Positions 1 to 8,992 of a stretch of DNA of 64,000 nt are shown piece by piece. Within the stretch, counting starts at the first letter, position 1; each line of letters opens with the position of its first letter. Position numbers and translations under genes: made by a program. The DNA is from Vannielia sp964454145 (GTDB lineage: Bacteria > Pseudomonadota > Alphaproteobacteria > Rhodobacterales > Rhodobacteraceae): contig CAYVQK010000001.1 of NCBI GenBank assembly GCA_964454145.1, positions 17,091 through 81,090 of the forward strand, read 5' to 3'. The notes under the pieces were generated by a model. That model saw nothing but the letters and a program-made list of their open reading frames with translations, had not been told where the DNA came from and made no database searches.

Positions 1-751
1 AGAGCAGCGCGGCGGAGCGTGCGTTGGGCTCTGGCAGCGGGATCAGCACCATCTTGTCGAGCTTCGGCACCCGGGTCTCATCCCAGTAGTCGGCGAAGGG
101 CACCATCTCGGCGCGTTCCCGCGGCACGAAGCTCTCCAGCATCCAGGGGCCGGTGCCCGAGGGCTTCTCGGCCACCGCATCCCAGCTCTTGCCGAGAGCT
201 TCCCAATTGGCGGGAGAGGACATCAGGATCCAGGCGAGCTGGTAGGGAAGCGTGGCGTCCGGCGTCTTGGTCACGATCTCGAGCGTGTAGGGGTCGACGG
301 CCCTGTAGCTCGCCACCGCCGGGATCCGGCTCTTGCCCTGGGCGGACTGGCGCGGGTCGTATTGCTCGGAGGTTTCCACGAGCAGCTTGTCGAAGTTCCA
401 GACGGCCGCATCGGCGGTGAACTCCGAGCCGTCGTGGAACTTGGCGCCTTCGCGGATCTTGAAGGTCCAGGTGAGCTGATCCTCGCCCACGCTCCACTCT
501 GTTGCAAGCCCCGGGATGAGGCCCGAGGGCTTGTCGGCCGAGGTGAGATCCCAGTTGATCAGCGCGTCGTAGACCGTGTAGCCCATGAAGCGCATGCCTT
601 CGCCGCCCTGGTCGGTCTGGCCCGTGGTCAGCGGAATATCCGAAGCCGTCATGCCCACCCGAAGCGTCCCCTGGGCAAGCGAGGCACCCGCCATCAATGC
701 AGTGGCCAGCGCCGCGGCGCAGACTTGTCTTAGTGCAATTCTCTTGATCAT
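1..751 (-). CDS. ABC transporter substrate-binding protein, family 5 (partial)
   Basis: The 5' part of a periplasmic solute-binding protein of the peptide/nickel (SBP_bac_5) family; the 3' end lies outside the window. Translation leftward from ATG at 751 gives a signal peptide (MIKRIALRQ, a hydrophobic stretch, then an A-S-L-A-Q cleavage region), followed by family landmarks: a GLATEW-like segment, a WTFKIREGAKFHDG segment and an ADAAVWNFDKL segment. About 250 residues are visible of a usual 500-540. AGGGG lies just upstream of the start. It would deliver peptides or similar solutes to an ABC permease encoded further left. It is read in the same direction as the MocR regulator upstream, but 222 bp and a hairpin separate them, so co-transcription is doubtful. 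Confidence 0.9.
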   Translation of the reverse strand, partial: MIKRIALRQVCAAALATALMAGASLAQGTLRVGMTASDIPLTTGQTDQGGEGMRFMGYTVYDALINWDLTSADKPSGLIPGLATEWSVGEDQLTWTFKIREGAKFHDGSEFTADAAVWNFDKLLVETSEQYDPRQSAQGKSRIPAVASYRAVDPYTLEIVTKTPDATLPYQLAWILMSSPANWEALGKSWDAVAEKPSGTGPWMLESFVPRERAEMVPFADYWDETRVPKLDKMVLIPLPEPNARSAALL

Positions 752-944
752 CCCCTGATCCCCCGTTGTCGTGTGTCCCAAGGCGTGATGCCTCCGGCGC
801 GTTTGCAGGGGTATTCTGGAGGTCAACCGCGGAGCAGGATGAATAGGGAGGCCGAAGTTGGGGCGGGCCGCGGCGCCCTCTGCGTTCAGATTGGGCGCAC
901 TGTGGGGGTGGTGCCTAAATAACGGCCGCTGCTTGGGCCGCCCG

Positions 945-960
945 GCGCCCGACCGGGCGC
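945..960 (-). terminator. GC-rich hairpin after the MocR gene
   Basis: GCGCCCG and its exact reverse complement CGGGCGC are separated by 2 bases, about 14 bases past the stop of the leftward MocR gene. No T run follows, so this is at best a weak or Rho-assisted terminator. The rest of the 222-bp gap (752-973) shows no gene. Confidence 0.4.
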
Positions 961-973
961 GGCAGTGGCGGCC

Positions 974-2344
974 CTACACGAAGGCCATCTCCTCGGCTTC
1001 CTTCAGGATGGAATCCAGCGCCAGCAGCGCTGACCGCAGGACTTCGACCGTGCTCGCGGCCCCGAGGCAAATGCGCAAACCCGCCGACGTGCCGGCGCTG
1101 GCGCTGAGCGGGCTCGGGGTGGCCAGGGTGATTCCCCTGAGCGCGGCCTGGGCGGCGAGATTGGCTGGGGTGCGCCCGGCCGGAAGGGTGAGCCAGGCAT
1201 GGAAGGCGGGCAGTTCGGCGGCATGAAGGTGCGGGCCAAGGATCTGGCGTGCCAGTGCCGTGCGCTCGGCGGCGGCCCTGCGTTTCAGCTCGATCTGCTG
1301 GTCGAGCGCCCCGCTGCGGATCATCCGCACCACGGCCTCGCTCATGATCGCATTGGCCATCCACCCGGTAGAGCGGATCGCGTTGATGATCCGGTCGCGG
1401 AACGGGGCGGGGGCATGCATCGCCCCGATCCTCAGCCCCGGCATAAGGCATTTGGCGAAGCTGATGATGTAGAAGGAGCGCTCGGGTGCGAAGGAGGAGA
1501 GTGTGGGCGGCGGGTTGGGGCAGAGGAAGCCGTAGACATCATCCTCGATGATCCAGGCCTCGTGGCGCCGCACGATCTCGGCAATCTCGCGGCGGCGCGC
1601 CTCCGGCATGATCGTGCCGGTCGCCGTCTGGATCGTGGGGGTGCAGCACAGCACCTTGGCGCCGGTTTCACGCAGGGCCGTGTCCACCGCTTCGGGTATC
1701 AGGCCGTGTTCGTCCATCGCCACGCCGTGCAGCGTGTAGTCTTCCATCTGAGCCAGCGCGGTGAGGCCCGAGTAGGTGAGGTTCTCTGCCAACACCGGAT
1801 CGCCGGGCCGGGCCAGCAGGCGCAGCGCGACCGAGATCGCATGTTGCGCACCGTTGGTGATGTAGACGTCGCTCTGCTTCACCTCCGTGCCATGGCGCGC
1901 GAGCCAGCCGCTGATCGTGGCGCGGTGGTCGCGCGTGCCCTGGTGGGGCAGGTAGCGCAGGAGTTCGGCGAAGTCGGGCTCCGCGGCGATCTCGGTCAGC
2001 ACGCTGGCGAAGATGGCGGCCTCCCCGGTGGGGGGCGGTGCGTTCAGCGCCAGGTTGACCTGCTCCGGCCCGGCCGCGGTTTCCGATACGCCCACGGTGT
2101 TGGCGGGCGGAAGCACGAAGGTGCCGCGACCGACCTGCCCCGAGATGAGCCCCTGGCGCTCCGCAAGCGCATAGGCCTTCGAAACCGTGCCCACGCTGAG
2201 CCCCAGCTTCGAGGCCATTTCACGATGGGTGGGGAGCCGCTGCCCGCCTGTCACGCGCCCACTGGCGATGTCACTTTTCAACGCACCTACGATCTGAATG
2301 TAGCGCGGCCCCTCGCCGAAGGGGAGTGTAGGGTACCAATCCAT
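974..2344 (-). CDS. MocR-type PLP-dependent GntR regulator
   Basis: A transcription factor with an N-terminal GntR winged helix (about residues 10-80, with the LPTHREMASKLGLSVGTVSKAY helix-turn-helix region) fused to a class I aminotransferase-like domain. The PLP-binding lysine is K298 in the SFAKCLMPGLRIG context, and the cofactor aspartate lies in IIEDDVYG (about 268). The length, 456 residues, is normal for MocR. I chose ATG at 2344 because AGAGGA sits 5 bases upstream; the frame stays open to 2491, but the extra N-terminus is basic and unlike the family. It is divergent from the NIPSNAP-hydroxylase operon, and the shared intergenic region carries repeated ATTGT/ACAAT half-sites, so control of that operon is likely. 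The effector is unknown. Confidence 0.9.
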   Translation of the reverse strand: MDWYPTLPFGEGPRYIQIVGALKSDIASGRVTGGQRLPTHREMASKLGLSVGTVSKAYALAERQGLISGQVGRGTFVLPPANTVGVSETAAGPEQVNLALNAPPPTGEAAIFASVLTEIAAEPDFAELLRYLPHQGTRDHRATISGWLARHGTEVKQSDVYITNGAQHAISVALRLLARPGDPVLAENLTYSGLTALAQMEDYTLHGVAMDEHGLIPEAVDTALRETGAKVLCCTPTIQTATGTIMPEARRREIAEIVRRHEAWIIEDDVYGFLCPNPPPTLSSFAPERSFYIISFAKCLMPGLRIGAMHAPAPFRDRIINAIRSTGWMANAIMSEAVVRMIRSGALDQQIELKRRAAAERTALARQILGPHLHAAELPAFHAWLTLPAGRTPANLAAQAALRGITLATPSPLSASAGTSAGLRICLGAASTVEVLRSALLALDSILKEAEEMAFV

Positions 2345-2374
2345 TGCGTCCTCTGGCATTTTCTGAGGAATATG

Positions 2375-2569
2375 ACAATTTTCGGATTGTCGCAACAATT
2401 TAGTTTCCCGATGCGGTTGGATGCGGCGTTCGCCCCTTCTTCTGCGCTGCAGAGAGACAATTGTTGCATTGCGGCGCGAGAATTTACCCAATTAAACCAC
2501 TAAATGTGTAACTTTTGGTTTGACTGCCCTGAATTGTCATCATAACTTCCCCTCAAAACAACATACAAT
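2375..2569. promoter_or_regulatory. Divergent promoter with seven ATTGT/ACAAT half-sites
   Basis: Between MocR and the NIPSNAP gene the pentamer ACAAT or its complement ATTGT occurs at 2375-2379, 2386-2390, 2395-2399, 2457-2461, 2460-2464 (the last two form the palindrome ACAATTGT), 2533-2537 and 2565-2569. ATTGT-CGCA-ACAAT at 2386-2399 is a perfect dyad. A possible rightward promoter is TTGACT at 2520-2525 with a CATAAC-like -10 at 2541-2546; one half-site lies between them. MocR regulators usually bind repeated half-sites in divergent promoters, so these are candidate operators by inference. Confidence 0.55.
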
Positions 2570-2585
2570 GTGTCAGGGAGGTCAT

Positions 2586-2906
2586 ATGCTTTACGAGGTG
2601 CGCGTGTATGAGCACGTCGAGGGATGTGCCGATAAGGTGCGTCAACGTTTCATAGAAGAAGTCGCGCCGCGCCTGCCGCAGCACGGGGTCGAGCTGCTCG
2701 GTGTCTTCACCGACGCAGACACCGGAATGCTCACTTACATGACCCGCTACGAAGACGAGGACGCCCGGGACAAGGCCTGGGCTTCCTTCGGCAGCGACGA
2801 GGGCTGGAAGGCGGCGAAGGCGGCTTCCGAGGCCAACGGCCCGCTGATTGCCAAGCAGCACAAGACGGTGCTGAAGCCGGTTATGGCCGGTCTGCCGAAC
2901 TCCTGA
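2586..2906 (+). CDS. NIPSNAP family protein
   Basis: A small (106 residue) single-domain protein of the NIPSNAP / dimeric alpha-beta barrel type. It begins MLYEVRVYEH and includes a GVELLGVFTDADTGM core and a YEDEDARDKAWASF helix, all typical of the family. The ATG at 2586 is preceded by AGGGAGG at good spacing. NIPSNAP proteins occur often in bacterial catabolic operons, but their biochemical role is poorly defined; some dimeric-barrel relatives are monooxygenases or isomerases. Here it is the first gene of the hydroxylase/decarboxylase operon, 30 bp before the FAD subunit, so a role in the same pathway is likely. No signal peptide is seen, so it should be cytoplasmic. Confidence 0.85.
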   Translation: MLYEVRVYEHVEGCADKVRQRFIEEVAPRLPQHGVELLGVFTDADTGMLTYMTRYEDEDARDKAWASFGSDEGWKAAKAASEANGPLIAKQHKTVLKPVMAGLPNS

Positions 2907-2936
2907 CGCGAAGGGGAAGATGGGGAGGAGACACGC

Positions 2937-3809
2937 GTGAAGGCGGCGCCATTCAACTATCTGCGGCCAGCCACCGTCGAGGAGGCCTGCGAGGCCCTCG
3001 CGGATGACATGGACGCGCGCGTTCTGGCGGGTGGCCAGACGCTTGTGCCGATGCTGGCGATGCGGCTGGCGCGCCCCTCGCTGCTGGTCGATGTGACCCG
3101 GCTCGAGGCGCTGGCCGGCATCGAGGACACCGGCGAAGGGATCGCCATCGGCGCCGCGGTGCGCCAGGCCGTGGCACTGCGTTCCGATCTGATCGCCCGC
3201 GAGGTGCCGCTGCTGGCGGCGGCGCTCCCCAACGTGGGTCACCCGCCCACCCGGGCGCGTGGGACAATCGGCGGCTCAATCGCCCATGGCGACCCCTCCG
3301 CCGAGATCGCCCTCGCGGCCACCATTCTCGAGGCGCAGATCGTCTTCCTGGCCGATGGCGAGGAAGAGGCGATTGCGCCGGAGGATTTCTTCATCGGGCC
3401 CACGGTCACGATGGCGCCCATGGGCGGGCTACTGACCCGCGTGGTCTTTCCCAAGCGGCCCGAGGGTCGCGTCGGGGCGGGCTTCCGCGAGGTCGCCTCG
3501 CGCCGGAGCGATTACGCCTTCGCCTCCGCCGGGGCGCAGGTGGTGCTGGATGAGGAGGGCACCTGCACCGAGGCCCGGCTGGGAATCGGCAGCGTGGGCG
3601 ATGTGCCGATTACCGTCGATGTGTCGTCTCTCGCGGGCACAAGGCTCGACCCGGAGAGCGTGAGGGGCGCCGTCGAGGCGGCACTCGACGACCTCGACTG
3701 CGTCGACGACCTCCACGCAACCGCCAGCTACCGCCGCCGCGCCGCCGGTCGGCTCGCGGAACAGGCACTCGAACAGGCCCGCACGGCCGCAATGGGAGAC
3801 GCGGCATGA
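2937..3809 (+). CDS. Molybdenum hydroxylase FAD subunit (CoxM/CutM type)
   Basis: The medium, FAD-binding subunit of a xanthine dehydrogenase-family hydroxylase (290 residues, normal length). FAD-binding signatures are AGGQTLVPML (31-40) and TIGGSIAHGDPSAE (110-123); the C-terminal part is a CO-dehydrogenase flavoprotein domain. It starts with GTG after GGGAGGAG. It overlaps the next gene by 4 bases (ATGA). The complex hydroxylates aldehydes or N-heteroaromatic rings with oxygen from water; FAD passes the electrons to an acceptor. Cytoplasmic. The substrate cannot be told from this subunit. Confidence 0.92.
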   Translation: MKAAPFNYLRPATVEEACEALADDMDARVLAGGQTLVPMLAMRLARPSLLVDVTRLEALAGIEDTGEGIAIGAAVRQAVALRSDLIAREVPLLAAALPNVGHPPTRARGTIGGSIAHGDPSAEIALAATILEAQIVFLADGEEEAIAPEDFFIGPTVTMAPMGGLLTRVVFPKRPEGRVGAGFREVASRRSDYAFASAGAQVVLDEEGTCTEARLGIGSVGDVPITVDVSSLAGTRLDPESVRGAVEAALDDLDCVDDLHATASYRRRAAGRLAEQALEQARTAAMGDAA

Positions 3810-4303
3810 AGACCGACCTCACCGTGAACGGCCAGCCGGTCAGCTTCGACGTGGAGCCGCGGGTGACCCTGCTCGATGCCCTGCGCGACGAACTCGGCCT
3901 GAAGGGCACCCACGCGGGCTGCGAGCACGGTGTCTGTGGCGCCTGCACCGTCGAAGTGGAAGGCGAGGCCGTGCGCTCCTGCCTGATGCTTGCCGTGCAA
4001 TGCGACGGCCTCGAGGTGACCACCATCGAAGGCGTCGCCCCGGCGCGCGGCGAGATGGACATCATCCAGGACAGCTTCTGCGAGACCCACGGGTTGCAGT
4101 GCGGCTATTGCACGCCGGGCATGATCATCGCGGCCAAGGCCCTGCTGGCAGGCAACCGCGAGCCCAGCGATGAGCAGATCCGCGAGGCGATCTCGGGCAA
4201 CATCTGCCGCTGCACCGGCTACGGCCAGATCGTCGAAGCCATCCGCCTTGCGGCGAAGCGGCTGCGCGAGAGCAATACGTTGGCGATGGAGGCAGGCGAA
4301 TGA
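3806..4303 (+). CDS. Molybdenum hydroxylase 2x[2Fe-2S] subunit (CoxS/CutS type)
   Basis: The small iron-sulfur subunit (165 residues) carrying electrons from the molybdenum site to FAD. The N-terminal plant-type ferredoxin cluster uses C39, C44, C47 and C59 (the CEHGVCGACTV motif), and the C-terminal four-helix domain has C99, C102, C134 and C136 (GYCTPGM and NICRCTGYG motifs). All eight ligands are present, so the protein should be functional. It overlaps the genes on both sides by 4 bases, which implies translational coupling and fixed stoichiometry. Confidence 0.95.
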   Translation: MKTDLTVNGQPVSFDVEPRVTLLDALRDELGLKGTHAGCEHGVCGACTVEVEGEAVRSCLMLAVQCDGLEVTTIEGVAPARGEMDIIQDSFCETHGLQCGYCTPGMIIAAKALLAGNREPSDEQIREAISGNICRCTGYGQIVEAIRLAAKRLRESNTLAMEAGE

Positions 4304-6699
4304 CCGAGCAGCCAAAGCCCTTTTCCGGCCGCTATGTCTCGTCCGACCGGCGGGTGCGCGAAGACACCCGTTTCGTCGCCGGCTCGGGGCATTACGTGCA
4401 GGATATCGACCGGCCCGGCATGCTCCACGTGGCGCTCGTCGCCGCCCAGCACCCCTCGGCGAAGATCGAGGATATCGACGCCTCGGAGGCGCTTGCGATG
4501 GACGGCGTGATCGAGGTGCTCACCGGCGAGGAACTTGCCGGGGCGACCAATCCGCTGATGAACGGGCTCGACACGCCCGAGGTGCGCCGCTTTCCGCTCG
4601 CCGTGGGGCAGAACCGCTATGCCGGTGAGTGGGTCGCCGCCGTTGTCGCCACCTCGCGCGCGCTCGCCGAGGACGCTGCCGAGAAGGTGAAGGTGAAGGG
4701 CGAGCGCCTGGGCTTCGTGATGGATCCGGAGAAGGCGCTGGAAGAGGGCGCCACCCCGGTGCACCCGTCCCATGGCTCGAACCTGCTGCTCGACCGCACC
4801 TTCGACTGGGGCCCTGTCGACGAGGATTTCGCCCGCAGCGACGAGACGCTGAAGCTGCGTGTCACTTGGGGCCGCAACTCCACGGTGCCGATCGAAACCT
4901 TCGGGGTGATCTGCGAGTGGAACGCCTGGGAGAACGTGCTCGACGTCTGGGCCTCGATCCAGATGCCCAAGTACGCCGACCAGATCGCGCGGGCGCTGGG
5001 CCTGCGTGGCAACGACGTGCGGGTGCATTACGATGTCGATGTCGGCGGCTCCTACGGGGTGAAGCGCGGCATCAAGCACACGGTGCTCACCGCCTATCTC
5101 GCCCGCAAGCTCGGGCGCCCGGTGCGGCTGGTGGAGGATCGGCTGGAGAACATGCGCGCGGGCGACGCCCACGGACCCGAGCGGATCTTCGACATCGAGG
5201 TCGCCTTCGACCGCGACGGCACTGTGAACGCCATGAAGATGCGCGCGCTCGACAATGCCGGCGCCTATGCCGGCCGCGCGCCTTTCCAGCTCGGCAAGCC
5301 CATCGGCGCCATCGTCGGGCCCTACCGCATCGGCTCGGTGCAATACCGTGCGATGAGCGTGACCACCAACAAGACAGTGCAGGAAGCGGTGCGCGGCTTC
5401 GGCCAGTCGCCCACGAACTATGCCATCGAGACGATGATGGACCGGGTCGCCGCCCATCTCGGGATGGACCGGATCGAGCTGCGCCGGAAGAACTTCATCC
5501 GGTCCGACGAGTTTCCATGGGAAATTCCCTCAGGCAGCAAGTATGACAGCGGCGATTACCACGCGGTGGTCGACAAGGTGCTGGCGCATTGCGGCTACGA
5601 TGCGCTGATCGCGGAGCGGGACAGGCTGCGCGAGGAAGGGCTCTGCGCCGGCATCGGCGTGGCCGCCTGCCTCGAGCCCTCGGGCGGCAACTCGTCCTTC
5701 GAGCCGCTGCTGAACCCCAAGAATCGCACCTCCACCTGGATGGAAGGCAGCCGGGTGAACGTTGATGCGCTGGGCGACGTGACCGTGGCGATCCACACCA
5801 CCAGTTCGGGCCAGGGCCACGAGACGCTCGCCGCCACCGTGGTGGGCGAGGTGCTGGAGATGGATCCCGACCGCATCCGCGTGGTGCGCCCCGACAGCCT
5901 CGGCTCGCTGCCCGGCAACTCGCCAGTGGGCAGCCGCATGGCGATCATGCTGGGCGGCGCGGCGGCCAATGCGGCGCGCTCCATCAAGGCACAAGCGCTG
6001 GCCATCGCGGCGAAGCTGCTGGGCGAGGAGGCGGCTCGGCTGAGCTACTCCGAGGGCACCATCACCGCGCCGGACGGCCGCGAGGTGACATGGGACGAGG
6101 TGGTCGACGTGGCGCACCGCCGCTTCCACGACCTGCCGCCAGGCGTGAACCCCGGACTGACGGCGAGCTTCATCCAGCAGGTGCCCACCGGCGAGGCGCT
6201 GCCGAAGGACGACAAGGCGCAGATGTATCCCTGCTATTCCTTCGAGTTCCACCTCATCCTGATGGCCTTCGACCCGGTGCTCGCCAAGCCCGAGTTCCGC
6301 CGCTACGTGATCGGGCACGACTGCGGCACCGTCATCAACCCCCACATCGTCAAGGGAATGACGCTGGGCGGCATCGCCCATGGCATCGGCGCGGCCCTGC
6401 TCGAGGAATTCGCCTATGATGGCGAGGGCCACCTGATGACCCAGAGCTTTCTCGACTATCTCATGCCCTCGTCGCACGAGGTGCCGGAGGTCGAGATCGT
6501 GCACCACTGCACGCCTTCGCCGCTCACAGAGTTCGGCCAGAAGGGCTCGGGCGAGAGCGGCTATCTCGGCGCGCCCGCCGCCATATCCGGCGCGATCCAT
6601 GACGCGCTGAAACCCTGGAACATCCACCTGAACAAGCTGCCGATCCGGATGAGCGCCATCAGCGACGCCATCGCCGCAGCCGAGGAGAAGTCCGAATGA
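4300..6699 (+). CDS. Molybdenum hydroxylase catalytic subunit (CoxL/CutL type)
   Basis: The large molybdopterin-cytosine-dinucleotide subunit (799 residues). It begins with an aldehyde oxidase/xanthine dehydrogenase a/b-hammerhead domain (GRYVSSDRRVREDTRFVAG onward), then the molybdopterin-binding region. The loop around residues 364-370 reads VRGFGQS in place of the AYRCSFR loop of true CO dehydrogenase, so CO is not the substrate. The catalytic glutamate is E752 in GSGES near the C-terminus. No Tat signal is visible, which fits a cytoplasmic enzyme. With UbiD, the enol-lactonase-like protein and two amidohydrolases downstream, it most likely hydroxylates an aromatic or N-heteroaromatic acid. 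Confidence 0.93.
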   Translation: MTEQPKPFSGRYVSSDRRVREDTRFVAGSGHYVQDIDRPGMLHVALVAAQHPSAKIEDIDASEALAMDGVIEVLTGEELAGATNPLMNGLDTPEVRRFPLAVGQNRYAGEWVAAVVATSRALAEDAAEKVKVKGERLGFVMDPEKALEEGATPVHPSHGSNLLLDRTFDWGPVDEDFARSDETLKLRVTWGRNSTVPIETFGVICEWNAWENVLDVWASIQMPKYADQIARALGLRGNDVRVHYDVDVGGSYGVKRGIKHTVLTAYLARKLGRPVRLVEDRLENMRAGDAHGPERIFDIEVAFDRDGTVNAMKMRALDNAGAYAGRAPFQLGKPIGAIVGPYRIGSVQYRAMSVTTNKTVQEAVRGFGQSPTNYAIETMMDRVAAHLGMDRIELRRKNFIRSDEFPWEIPSGSKYDSGDYHAVVDKVLAHCGYDALIAERDRLREEGLCAGIGVAACLEPSGGNSSFEPLLNPKNRTSTWMEGSRVNVDALGDVTVAIHTTSSGQGHETLAATVVGEVLEMDPDRIRVVRPDSLGSLPGNSPVGSRMAIMLGGAAANAARSIKAQALAIAAKLLGEEAARLSYSEGTITAPDGREVTWDEVVDVAHRRFHDLPPGVNPGLTASFIQQVPTGEALPKDDKAQMYPCYSFEFHLILMAFDPVLAKPEFRRYVIGHDCGTVINPHIVKGMTLGGIAHGIGAALLEEFAYDGEGHLMTQSFLDYLMPSSHEVPEVEIVHHCTPSPLTEFGQKGSGESGYLGAPAAISGAIHDALKPWNIHLNKLPIRMSAISDAIAAAEEKSE

Positions 6700-7682
6700 T
6701 CATAGATGCCCACGCCCACCTGGTGCCGCCGAAGCTGCTTGAAGAGCTGCAGGACCGCGCCTCGGAGTTTCCCTCCGTGGCGATCACGCCCAAGGACGGT
6801 TCGGTAAGCTTTGCCTTCGCCGGCAAGAAGCCCACGCGACCTGTCGCGCCCGGGCTTACCAACATCGAGAAGCGCCTCGGGTGGATGGATGCACAGGGCA
6901 TCGACCGGCAGGTTGTGGCGGGCTGGCTCGACATGTTCGGCAATGACCTGCCCGTCGAGGAGGGCGCGGCCTGGGCCCGCACCATCAACGCCCATCTCAA
7001 GGCGGTGGGCGAAGAGACCGGCGGGCGCTTCTCCGGCCTTGCCGTGGTGCCCACTCAGGACGGTGCGGCCGCGGCCGAGGTGCTGCGCGAGGCGCACGGT
7101 CAGGGCTTTTCCGGCACCATGATCGGCACCCAGCCCGACAACGGCGGCGGCGAGCTCGACGATCCTGCGCTCGACCCGTTCTGGCAGGCGGCCCACGAGC
7201 TGGGCTCGATCGTGGCGATCCACCCGGTCTTCGACGCCGGCGATGCCCGGGTGCGCGATTTCGGCATGCCCAACGCGCTTGGCCGGATCACCGACAGCCT
7301 CATCGCCGTGACCCGCATCATCTACTCCGGCCACGTCGAGAAGTATTCCGGCGCCAAGATCGTGATCGGCATCGGCGGCGCGGCGCTGCCCTTCGTCATC
7401 GGCCGGTTGCGCCACAACCACGCGCTGCACCCCGAGGACATGGCCGACCCGGTGAAGGCAATGTCGCTGCTCTACTACGACACGCTGCTGCACGACCCGC
7501 GGGCCCTGCAGCTGCTGATCGACTGCGTCGGCGCCGAGCGGATCATGCTGGGCTCCGATATGCCCTTCCCGATCGGCGACCCGAAGCCGCGCGACATTCT
7601 TGACGGTGTCACCCTGACGTCCGAGCAGCGCGAGAGCATCGAAAGCGGGCTGGCGCTGAAGCTGATGGGAGAAACGGCATGA
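6696..7682 (+). CDS. Amidohydrolase-2 family enzyme (ACMSD/resorcylate decarboxylase-like)
   Basis: A metal-dependent TIM-barrel enzyme of the Amidohydro_2 family (328 residues). The N-terminal metal motif is D-A-H-A-H (H6, H8), and the C-terminal metal aspartate is D288 in LGSDMPFP. Family members are usually non-oxidative decarboxylases (aminocarboxymuconate-semialdehyde, gamma-resorcylate) or hydrolases of ring-cleavage products. The ATG overlaps the CoxL stop by 4 bases, and the next gene overlaps this one in the same way, so it is part of the pathway. I cannot choose between decarboxylation and hydrolysis. Confidence 0.88.
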   Translation: MIIDAHAHLVPPKLLEELQDRASEFPSVAITPKDGSVSFAFAGKKPTRPVAPGLTNIEKRLGWMDAQGIDRQVVAGWLDMFGNDLPVEEGAAWARTINAHLKAVGEETGGRFSGLAVVPTQDGAAAAEVLREAHGQGFSGTMIGTQPDNGGGELDDPALDPFWQAAHELGSIVAIHPVFDAGDARVRDFGMPNALGRITDSLIAVTRIIYSGHVEKYSGAKIVIGIGGAALPFVIGRLRHNHALHPEDMADPVKAMSLLYYDTLLHDPRALQLLIDCVGAERIMLGSDMPFPIGDPKPRDILDGVTLTSEQRESIESGLALKLMGETA

Positions 7683-8140
7683 AGATGGAGCTTTCGGGCA
7701 GCGAGGAAATCGCCGTCAGTCGGCAGGAGCTGTGGGACGCGCTGCAGGATCCTGCGGTGCTGACCAAGTGCATCCCCGGCTGCAAGGAGATGACCGAGAC
7801 CGCGCCGGATGACTACGACGTGAAGATGCAGCTCAAGGTCGCCGCCGTGGGCGGCACCTTCGACGGCAAGGTGAAGCTCTTCGACAAGGACGCGCCGGAG
7901 AGCTGCCACATCACCGTCTCGGGCGGCGGCACGCTGGGCACCGGCGAAGGCACCGCCAAGTTCACAATCACCGAGCTTTCGCCCGGCACCTCGCAGCTCG
8001 ACTACGCGGGCGAGGGCGAAATCGGCGGCCTCGTCGCGGGTGTCGGCCAGCGTGTGCTGAAATCGGTCGCCAAGCATCTGACCAAGCAGTTCTTCACCGC
8101 GCTGAAGAAGCATTTCGCGGCGGAGAACGCGACGGCCTGA
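7679..8140 (+). CDS. CoxG/SRPBCC family protein
   Basis: A 153-residue carbon-monoxide-dehydrogenase subunit G-like protein (SRPBCC fold). Typical features are MKMELSGSEEIAVSRQELWDALQDP at the N-terminus, CIPGCKEM, and the glycine-rich GEGEIGGLVAGVGQRVL helix. CoxG proteins accompany molybdenum hydroxylases and are thought to help membrane attachment or assembly of the complex. The start overlaps the amidohydrolase stop by 4 bases. An internal deletion of key segments is not seen. Confidence 0.9.
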   Translation: MKMELSGSEEIAVSRQELWDALQDPAVLTKCIPGCKEMTETAPDDYDVKMQLKVAAVGGTFDGKVKLFDKDAPESCHITVSGGGTLGTGEGTAKFTITELSPGTSQLDYAGEGEIGGLVAGVGQRVLKSVAKHLTKQFFTALKKHFAAENATA

Positions 8141-8191
8141 GACGGGGCTCCACGGGGGCCTGAACCGACAACGCCCAGGGGAGGAGTGGCG

Positions 8192-8992
8192 ATGGGGGAG
8201 ACACACAAGGTAACAGCGCCGGGGGGCAATGCCCTCGCCGTGTCGCGCCGCGAGGGTGCGGGGCTGCCGGTGCTGTTCCTCAATTCCTTCGCCGCAGATC
8301 ACACGATGTGGGAGGGCGTGCGCGACAGGCTCACGCGGCCGACGGTGGCTTATGACGCGCGCGGCCATGGCGCCTCCGACATTGTGGGGGATGCCGTTAC
8401 GGTGGCCGACCTCGCCGCCGATGCCCGTGCGGTGATGGAGGCCGAGGGGCTGGAGCGTGCGGTGCTCTGCGGGCTCTCGCTGGGCGGGCTCACCGCGATG
8501 CAACTGGCCGCAGAGGCGCCCGGCAAGGTGGCGGGGCTGGCGCTGGCCAACACGGCCGTCAACTTTCCGCCCGCGAGCATGTGGGAGGGGCGCGCCGAGG
8601 CCGCCCGCGCCGGGGGCTACCCCGATCTGATCCAGCCCACGCTGGAGCGCTGGCTCACCGAAGGCTGGCGCGCAGCGCACCCCGAGGAGACAGACGAGGT
8701 GAAGGCGATGCTCGAGGCGATGCCGCCGGAGGGTTATGCCGCGGCCTGCAATGCCTTGGCCGAGGGCGACACCACCGAGGCGCTCGCCGGCTGGCAGGGC
8801 CGCACGCTCATCATCGCGGGCCGGCACGACATGTCGTCCCCTGTCGCCCGCGCCGAGGAGATGGCTGCGTTGTCGCCCGGGGCCGAGCTGGTGGTGCTGG
8901 ATGCCGCCCATGTCTCCTCGATCGAGGCGCCCGGGCCCTTCGCCGAGGCGTTGGAACGCTTCGCTGCCGCCTGCGAGGTTGCTCATGGCTGA
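8192..8992 (+). CDS. Alpha/beta hydrolase, 3-oxoadipate enol-lactonase-like
   Basis: A 266-residue alpha/beta hydrolase with an intact triad: nucleophile S96 in GLSLGG, acid D213 in GRHDMSS and H240 in DAAHVSS. Overall it resembles PcaD-type enol-lactone hydrolases and related ring-cleavage-product hydrolases. I chose ATG at 8192 because GGGGAGGAG ends 5 bases before it; an in-frame GTG at 8186 overlaps that site. Its 3' end overlaps the UbiX start by 8 bases. In this context it probably hydrolyses a lactone or ring-opened intermediate made after hydroxylation and decarboxylation. Confidence 0.85.
   Translation: MGETHKVTAPGGNALAVSRREGAGLPVLFLNSFAADHTMWEGVRDRLTRPTVAYDARGHGASDIVGDAVTVADLAADARAVMEAEGLERAVLCGLSLGGLTAMQLAAEAPGKVAGLALANTAVNFPPASMWEGRAEAARAGGYPDLIQPTLERWLTEGWRAAHPEETDEVKAMLEAMPPEGYAAACNALAEGDTTEALAGWQGRTLIIAGRHDMSSPVARAEEMAALSPGAELVVLDAAHVSSIEAPGPFAEALERFAAACEVAHG

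Noticed and set aside
2937..6699. Possible aerobic CO dehydrogenase (CoxMSL)
   Set aside because: The catalytic loop reads VRGFGQS and not AYRCSFR, and the neighbours are aromatic-degradation enzymes.
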